A DNA stretch of 64,000 bases from Tenodera sinensis (Eukaryota > Arthropoda > Insecta > Mantodea > Mantidae). Below, piece after piece: positions 57,430 through 64,000 of the stretch. Each line of letters starts with the position of its first letter. Position 1 is the stretch's first letter. The notes under the pieces were generated by a model that saw only the letters and a program-made list of their open reading frames with translations, was not told the origin of the DNA and made no database searches. The translations under genes were made by a program, and so were the position numbers. Location of the stretch: the NCBI GenBank assembly GCA_030765045.1, contig CM060962.1, positions 262,584,147-262,648,146 on the forward strand, written 5' to 3'.

Positions 57430-58910
57430 CAGTGTTTCGGTTTTCTACTTTTTCCTTTAATCTAAAGATATTTAACCCTCCCTAATTTTTGTGCTTTTCT
57501 CTTCATCCTTCTTCCTCTTCTCTTTATGTTAGGCATAATCGCATGTTTTATACATGAATCAATCCATCTTTCCATCTCTTTTTGGTCGTCCCGGACTTCT
57601 TCTTCCTCCGGAATTTTGTATCTTGCTGTTTTCACTAAATTTTCATCTGACATCCTGGATGTATGTGCATTCCATTCCTCTTTTCTTCTTTCTACCCATT
57701 CTGTCACAGTTTGAATCTATATATTTCTCTGATTTCTTATATTTCCTATTTTTCTCTGATTTCTATATATTTCTTCATGTCTTACTTTATCGCATATTGT
57801 CTTTCCAGCTATCGTCCTTCACACTTTCATTTCCGTTGTTTCCTTCATTCATAGGATTCTTGATGTCTCTGTTATTACTGGTTCGACTACTGCTTTATAA
57901 ATTATGACCTCTGTTTCTTTTCTCATATATTTATTTTTCCATACTAGATCATTAATACGCTCAGATGTTTTTCTTACTTTCACAATTTGATTGTTAATGT
58001 TTTGCTCTAGATTTCCTCCACTAGTAATATTAACACCCAGGTGACTGAAATGCATTACCTGTTGCATGATGTTTTCAGTTTCTAATTTACATCTCAACAG
58101 TTGTTTATTAACCGTTCATCCATTCTACTATATGACCCAAGAGCTTTACGAGCCTTATTTCATCTACTTCTATTGCATGTTTTTTCAACGCCCAAGCTCA
58201 GAACTGTATTAGAATGCCGGTTTAGCCATCACTTTCCTTATAGTAGAGCACATTTGTTTACACGTTAAATTTCATAGCTAAATCTGTGTTTCTTCTGAAT
58301 TTAAAATGTATTGCAGTTTTAGAAATTATAAATTTATTGGTGTTGAACGCCATTATTTTAGTTCTATTTACTATGTGTAAATATGCGGCTTTACTATCTG
58401 ATTCAGTACATACATGAATTTCTGTATTTCTTCTTCAGAGTTTGCAATTATTACCTGTACTTATTAATGTACTTACATTAGACTTACTTAAAACCTGATT
58501 ACTTATTATCTGGAGCTACCGCTCTTTTAGGGATTTACCTATACATGTACGTATTAAACACAACTTGTGATAATAGGTACCCTTGTCTCAGAGCGTTATT
58601 TATTTCCAGGAACTGCAAGTCCGCTGAGTTTGTTCTAATGTTTATCTTGTTATTTCTGCAGGTGGGTTGGAATTTCCAGTTCTCATTAGATACCATACAT
58701 TATTTCTCATTACCATGTCAAGGACTTTATAATAGTTCGCAAATAGTGACTGTGTCTCTCTTTTGGAATCTCTGTTTATCTATTAGTTGTATTTTAAAAA
58801 TGCTGTCCATCCAAGATCTTTGTTTTCTGAAATGTTTATTTTCCTTTCTTTTTTCAGTTAGCTCTGGAATATCCTTGGTAAAGTGCATCACCACATCTAT
58901 AAATTAGCCT
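57430..58910 (-). pseudogene. Non-LTR retrotransposon RT and C-terminal region
   Basis: On the minus strand: ALRQGYLLSQVVFNTYMYR (about 58610-58555, the G-L-R-Q-G-D-x-L-S RT motif with D to Y), then FSHLGVNITSGGNLEQNI and VWKNKYMRKETEVIIYKAVV (58050-57890), then MTEWVERRKEEWNAHTSRM (57707-57650), the usual end block of this LINE type. Several frames and stops are involved; the ADD box was not found intact. It is dead and 5'-truncated. Confidence 0.78.
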
Positions 58911-58984
58911 CCAATTCTGTAAGTGGACTGCTAGCACTTCAACAACTACCACTGGAAATATATTAGTCCAACAATTCAGAATCC

Positions 58985-59480
58985 TATGTAATACGTTTGC
59001 AGCAGCTGGAAGTCAAGTTTTTCTCACTTGGGTTATTCCCCACACCAGAATACCAGGACATGAATTATCCAACACAGCCGCTAAAGAAGGTACAGACAAC
59101 TTAGTTCACAGAAATTTAAGACTGCACATCGTGACTTTCTGATACACATGAAATATAGCATACTCTGCCAATGGAGAAAACACCGGAGTGATGCATCAAT
59201 CAGAAGGCTACATAATATTTCCCTCACTCCACACGTGAGTCACGCAATAAAACATATTCCCAGAAGAGATCAATTTTAGTCATTACATGCCTTAGAACTG
59301 GACATACCTCTATTAGTCATAGCCACTTACTAGCTAAGGGACCTCTCCCTTTATGCAGCCATTCTCATATTCCAACGGTCAACAATCTGGTTCCAACTTG
59401 CCCATTGTATAATGAAGACAGAAGACAATACAGAGTCCCGGACTACATACACACTCCTTTAGGAAACCAATCCAATATCA
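58985..59480 (+). pseudogene. LINE RNase H and zinc-knuckle remnant
   Basis: TWVIPHTRIPGHELSNTAAK (59030-59090) matches the RNase H end motif W-x-P-x-H-x-G-I-x-G-N-E-x-A-D-x-A-A-K. RLRTGHTSISHSHLLA...C...H...C then follows (59285-59420), the CCHC region of a Jockey- or I-like LINE. Frames break repeatedly. Confidence 0.75.
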
Positions 59481-59654
59481 GAAAAAAAAAATAGGAATCC
59501 CACAAATCTGAACAAAAAGGCTAATCCTGTCATCACAATACAACTATTTCATTCCATGTAACAGTGTGTTGCTGTGATCACACACTATCTGTATGCTATG
59601 CCATTAATTTTGCATGGTTGCGATTACACTGCATAGTTCATATAAAAAAACATC

Positions 59655-60505
59655 CTGTTGCGTTGCACTCACATGACTTTCTCTACTCTTGTACTAACCA
59701 TTCTTACAAACTCTTATTCCCCTATCTTCTTCTTGTTAGTCGAGTTAAGCATTTGCAGAAATTATCTTATTGCTTATTTCCGTGTAGGTGCAAGGGGAAT
59801 ATTAGAATACAGTAGGCTTTGTGCGATAGTCAAATCCTTTAAAGCTTTCAAATTCCGTTCTTTTTGCACGTCTAACATATAAAAAATGAACAACTATGTT
59901 GCATTTGACGAAAGTTAAAAGTTTTCCTAAACTGACACAAATAACAAGGAATATCTCCGAAATGGTTCACTCTACAAAAAATGTATTTGGACATAAATTG
60001 TCTGTTTTAGCGAGATCTCCATGTTTTGTACAGTAAGATATGGCCTATCTCGTTATTCAAAAGTCATCCAGAATAAACAGAACTACATAGGCTATAGCCA
60101 GAAAATTCAAAATATATATTTAATTTGTCATAAAATATCTTAAACGTGTCATTTTAATCAAAATTGTTAGAGCCATTTTCAAGAAAATCAATATTTTCGA
60201 AAAACGTTCCATGTAAAGAGTAGTTTAGGGTGGAGGAATTTTCTTCAAAATCTTCGTGTCGCATCCTTGAGAGACATCAAACTTAAACACCAACTTTAGC
60301 TTTTAACCGACTTTTCATTTTTGACTTATGCTGTTCACAGACACACGGGCGCAAACACACACACATACACGCACACGGAACTTTTTCTAAAAATACTTTC
60401 TTTTTGGATTCAGGGGGCCTCAAAACATGTATTTCTGGTGAAATCTCGACAGCAAATTTTTGGGTGGAATACAATACCTCCCCTACTTACTAGTAGAGAA
60501 AGTAA
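59655..60505 (+). repeat. R1, best full-length copy
   Basis: From gcgttgcactcacatgactt to tagtagagaaagtaa, about 850 bp. ACTTTCTCTACT (59676-59687) and AGTAGAGAAAGT (60492-60503) are exact 12-bp inverted repeats. A short CA run lies at 60350-60375. The conserved gttgcactcacatg lies outside the left inverted repeat, so the true terminus is uncertain. Confidence 0.87.
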
Positions 60506-60792
60506 CAAACACATAAATAATTTTAGACCAAAACGCTTTTCTCTCGTTTTAAATCAACTTAGGACTGCCAACGACTACTGCTAGTATGATTCAAATTGCT
60601 CGGTAGCATGATGCTCATGCCCCGTATTAAACTAAAAATTAATTAATTATTGTGGAATAAACTTAAACGCCACATATCGTACGAAGTTTTAGCTCGTAAT
60701 TCACTTCGATGCATAGGCAATGCTTTGCTGTAGCAACACGAATGCCTCTTTCATTCCTGTGTTCTTCGTTTTAATGGGAGTGCGTGACCTTG

Positions 60793-61080
60793 CTATAACG
60801 TGTCACACTGAATGCGTTTTAATACCTTAATCAGTTGGAATATGTGTGGCTGAGTTGAATAAAACAATCCGTTTAATTTTGAATGGAAGGATTCGCAGGT
60901 GGTAGTTTGAATTGGAAGCTGCAATAAAATCGACGCACGTTGTGGGTGCAAAAGGGTTGCTATACATACGAGTAGGTAGTTCTGGAGCACATAGTCCCAA
61001 AAACCTTCTACGTGCATCCTTGGCATCATTGGAACGAAGTCTTCTGAACATGAATCACCAACTTCTTTCTGTTTCACACT
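60793..61080 (-). pseudogene. MULE-like transposase fragment
   Basis: A 94-codon minus-strand frame reading KEVGDSCSEDFVPMMP, FWDYVLQNYL, then TTTCESFHSKLNGLFYSTQP and IFQLIKVLKRIQCDT. The T-T-x-x-C-E-S-F-H block and the hydrophobic repeat after it resemble the region after the catalytic core in MULE-type transposases of arthropods. Upstream residues are frame-broken (61080-61190). No terminal repeats found. Confidence 0.6.
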
Positions 61081-61246
61081 TTAGGGAAGTTATGATTTCA
61101 GATTGTTTATCTCTGTATTCATTGGTTAAATGCCATTTCGGAATTGGGTTATACCTACGAGCTCTGGAGATGGGTTAAAAGACGTTCTTCAAAAATAATG
61201 GAAGGAAAAACTACGACGACCGGTTCAAAATCACAAATTTCGAATT

Positions 61247-61549
61247 TTGGCGTTAACCTGGAAGCCCTGTTCGATGACACTAGCCATTCGAAAGTACGGA
61301 ATTGTTGATTTGTTATTCAAGAACGAGACTCCCCAGAAAGATAGCCTTGATCGGGAAGTCTTCGAAATGTTAGACATTCATCCTTACTTTACGGAGAAAA
61401 CAATGAACGTAATGGGGCCTTTAGGTAGTGGTAGTGGACGTTACCGAAAATATGCATCAAACGCAGAAGCTTATTCACAAAATCCACTACACTTCTATAG
61501 GAACAACAAATTCACATTCAAATCCAGATTTCTTAGACGGTGGATATAA
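61247..61549 (+). CDS. Unidentified 100-codon open frame
   Basis: Starts with TTG and ends at 61549. It has a mixed, protein-like composition (REVFEMLDIHPYFTEKTMNV, then NPLHFYRNNKFTFKSRFLRR). No known family. It lies just beyond the MULE-like fragment on the opposite strand, so it may be a divergent or antisense part of that element, or chance. Confidence 0.22.
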   Translation: MALTWKPCSMTLAIRKYGIVDLLFKNETPQKDSLDREVFEMLDIHPYFTEKTMNVMGPLGSGSGRYRKYASNAEAYSQNPLHFYRNNKFTFKSRFLRRWI

Positions 61550-62022
61550 TGACATTTCCAAATCATCATAAAATTATTAATTTCGCTTCGATATTACGCC
61601 ACGTTAGTTCTTTTATCTTCTTTAAGTTTACAACAAATAATAATTCCAATAGATTACTTATTGCACATGAGTAAACAGAAGCTAGACTGAGATGAGTATT
61701 TGTTGAGGCACTTCTCTGCTACACAATTAATTGTACAATAAAGATTGGTGCTTCCAACGGCAGAAAATTAACATGAGACTCAAGTAAAGTTACTCTTAAA
61801 AATTCACGTTAAAGCTAAGCAATTTTATGAGTAACATTTAAAAAGCTTTCTCAAATTTATCATATTCATTGAAACCCATAGTTGCTTTCTCACATATAGG
61901 TATAAATAATAAATAGATCACATTTCCGGTTTCACATTCTGAATGCAGTATCTCAGTAACTTCTGCCTATTGTTAGGATCTTTTAGACGTACCTAATACA
62001 AGGCAAATTGATACCGATTTGT
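61550..62022. other. Unassigned sequence
   Basis: AT-rich; nothing recognised. Confidence 0.35.
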
Positions 62023-62150
62023 ACACAGACAGACAGGCAGACAGACAGATAGACAGACAGACAGACAGATGGATGGACGGACGGACGGACCGACGGACGG
62101 ACGGACAGACGGACAGCCAGCCAGCCAGACAGACAGACAGACAGGCAGGC

Positions 62151-62182
<32 letters not shown>

Positions 62183-62358
62183 GGACAGACAGCCAGACAG
62201 ACAGACAGACAGACGGACGGACGGACAGCCAGCCAGCCAGCCAGCCAGACAGACAGACAGACAGACAGACGGACAGCCAGCCAGCCAGCCAGCCAGCCAG
62301 ACAGACAGACAGACGGACGGACAGACAGACTGACAGACAGACGGACAGACAGGCATAG
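62023..62358. repeat. (ACAG)n array with ACGG, CCAG and GCAG blocks
   Basis: About 335 bp of four-base units. Blocks of cggacggacgg and cagccagccagccag alternate with acag. Cys/Leu/Ser- and Arg/Gln/Thr-rich frames are artefacts. Confidence 0.97.
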
Positions 62359-63442
62359 AGACACGCACACACATCCATCCACGATTTACAAACAGGCTGA
62401 GCATTTACCCAGATTCCCAGTATCTGAGGTGCGGGAGAGCTTGATTTCTGAAAAAAATAGGCCAAATGGTTTGATGGAGGGAAAAATAAGGTTATTTGAG
62501 TAGGCTGATGACCTGGCTTTCAAAAATAAATGTCAAATTCCACTATTGAAAGCACAAGTATTGAACGTGGGCTACACTATGCTATCGTCTTCACAGAAAA
62601 TAGGAAAGCCCATTCTTTTATAATAGAGAATTCTATTTTATTTACGTAGAATGATATTTAGGAAAGAGTATACGAATATTCTAACAGTCTTGATATTAAG
62701 ATTGAAATAAAGCAACTGAAAACGTTGGAAGGATTCGCCAAAGCATAAAAAGGAGTGCGTTTGATGATTTTGATGTCTATGAACCTCCTGCACTGTAAAC
62801 GGCTGGATGTGATGCTCCTAGCTGCGAGCTAGAACAAGGATGTGAAACATTTTTGCAGATGAAGATGAAAACCGTTGGATTGAAGGAGACCAGAATGAAA
62901 GCACAAGTTTACTAAATAATGTGTTCTTTAGAATAATGGATTCACTTCTGGTAAACTTCACAAGAAAGAAGCATACGAAGTCGTAACTTCAAGATCTCAA
63001 GTGACTTGCTCATCAGAATCATCGGAAGTCAAGAGCATGGCTTTGAAACTTTGCTCACTATGTTCAGACTTTGTAAATGAGTGTGTACATTTTCGAGTAT
63101 ATGTTGAGCTTGAAAAATTCAAAACTTACCTAAGTGTTTATTAAAGAACAAAATTCATGAATCATTTTTCTCAATCTTGAAATTGCAATCAGGATGTGTG
63201 TGACCTTACCTATAACAAACTGAACCACAGAAAGATGTTTGAGTTTTAAACAGACTCAAAAATACTAACAAAGCAACCCTTCTAAGTGAACCAGGTTCTT
63301 TAGTTGCATTGTGCGTTAAAAAGATGGTACTTTGAAAACTAACTTTGTAGACACTGTAAATTATTTACCAAGAGCTACTATGGAAGCTTGCTGGCACGAC
63401 ACTATATTTCCCAACTGACATGCATTTTGCAGAATTTGGTAT
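62359..63442. other. Mostly unassigned; possible RT scrap near 62505
   Basis: At 62495-62530 one frame reads LFE-stop-ADDLAF, like an RT catalytic box, but it is too short to support a LINE. The rest has no signal. Confidence 0.3.
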
Positions 63443-63558
63443 TATGCCGCCATGATGCTCAATGGTTAGAGCAAGCGAATGGAGACAGAAGGTCCATAAT
63501 TCAGAGTCTGGGTATGGCATTGAATTCTTCCGTCTGATTCTATATTTCCAAAGTTCGT
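63443..63558 (+). mobile_element. S2-like SINE fragment
   Basis: gatgctcaatggttagagca head, degenerate B box attcagagtctgggtatgg, and cattgaattcttccgtctga as in S2. Directly abuts an R1 end. Confidence 0.62.
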
Positions 63559-63606
63559 AAGAAGAGTTTGTACAAGTGTAGAGAAAATCATGTGAATGTA
63601 ATACAT
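63559..63606 (-). repeat. R1 5'-end fragment
   Basis: gagtttgtacaagtgtagag, aaaatcatgtgaatgtaatacat: R1 5' end in reverse. Confidence 0.6.
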
Positions 63607-64000
63607 AAGATATATTTACTCTCAAAAGCATCTCCTCTTTTCAGGGGTTTGGCTTCTACTGCATTCTTCAGAAACCTCTGTCCTACCAATTGCCTTTATT
63701 TAAATTCTTTTCCTACACGTCCCCAGCTAGTCCATCTTTCCAGGTACTCCAAGGTCTCTGAGCTTCCCACTTCCATATGGTGACCATCACAGGATCTGCT
63801 CGAGTCATCTATCGACATCCTCTGGACATAGTCCTCTCTTTCTACTAGCGCTTCTTATTATTCCATTCCTCCCCTTATTGTTTTATTAGGAGCTCATTGT
63901 TTTCTGGACACAAAACTCCTACACAGTGCATCCATTTCTATTGCAATTATTAACGTTGATGCTAGTGGGACTGTTGTATTTAAAACAGGTACTTGAGGAG
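63607..64000 (-). pseudogene. Possible LINE 3' coding scrap
   Basis: A minus-strand frame reads HVQRMSIDD-like text near 63820, then LEYLERWTSWG, loosely like the W-x-G-H-V-x-R-M tail of RTE-like LINEs. Weak; may be chance. Confidence 0.25.

Noticed and set aside
59658..59882. 74-codon frame with an HMTFSTLVLTILTN start, echoed at 644-832
   Set aside because: It comes from the R1 5' end. Other R1 copies read the same DNA in other frames (HSHDFLYSCTN) with stops, so there is no protein-level conservation.
61973..62503. Cys/Leu/Ser-rich and Asp/Arg/Gln/Thr-rich frames up to 160 codons
   Set aside because: They translate the (ACAG)n array.
62495..62530. RT-like ADDLAF box
   Set aside because: Too short and preceded by a stop; no other RT motif in order around it.

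Overview
This is eukaryotic nuclear DNA, AT-rich and dominated by repeats. I find no intact host gene, no bacterial-type operon, no rRNA or genuine tRNA gene and no CRISPR array. The mix suggests a large arthropod genome, probably an insect: tRNA-derived SINEs, RTE- and R1-like LINE remnants, a Gypsy LTR element, Tc1-like, MULE-like, Tigger/pogo-like and piggyBac-like DNA elements, and very long microsatellites. The species cannot be fixed from sequence alone. The window is best read as intergenic or intronic repeat territory.

Left part (1-6.1 kb): a 4.67 kb Gypsy-type LTR retrotransposon on the minus strand (1039-5704) sits inside a copy of a dispersed repeat that I call R1. It has two LTRs of about 600 bp differing at about 7 positions, a 4-bp target duplication, an initiator-Met-tRNA primer site, an intact gag frame, a frameshifted protease-RT frame, and no integrase. 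From 6 to 12 kb come LINE scraps, a 500-bp (ACTC)n array, a foldback element and a 510-bp homopurine tract.

Middle (12-31 kb): a Tc1-like transposase pseudogene is split by an AT-rich, ATT- and TG-repeat-bearing block. Next come an inverted SINE dimer inside one 10-bp target duplication, several SINEs of a family called S4, a 0.6-kb diverged direct repeat (R2) present twice, and an RTE-clade LINE pseudogene whose RT is broken by a poly(A) expansion.

Right part (32-64 kb): dense R1 copies, several carrying later insertions. These include a 953-bp Tigger/pogo-like element whose empty site can be read directly, and SINEs. An R1-clade LINE pseudogene, a 711-bp piggyBac-like MITE with TTAA ends, three long ATT/AAT arrays, two back-to-back LINE remnants, a MULE-like transposase fragment and an (ACAG)n array follow. 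A CpG-richer patch with CCAAT, NRF1-like and GC-box motifs near 56.0-56.3 kb is the best candidate for a host promoter.

The most notable feature is R1. It is a noncoding family of about 0.85 kb with about 18 full or partial copies here, roughly 15 percent of the window. It has short inverted ends and an internal site where different microsatellites have grown in different copies. I cannot assign it to a known superfamily.
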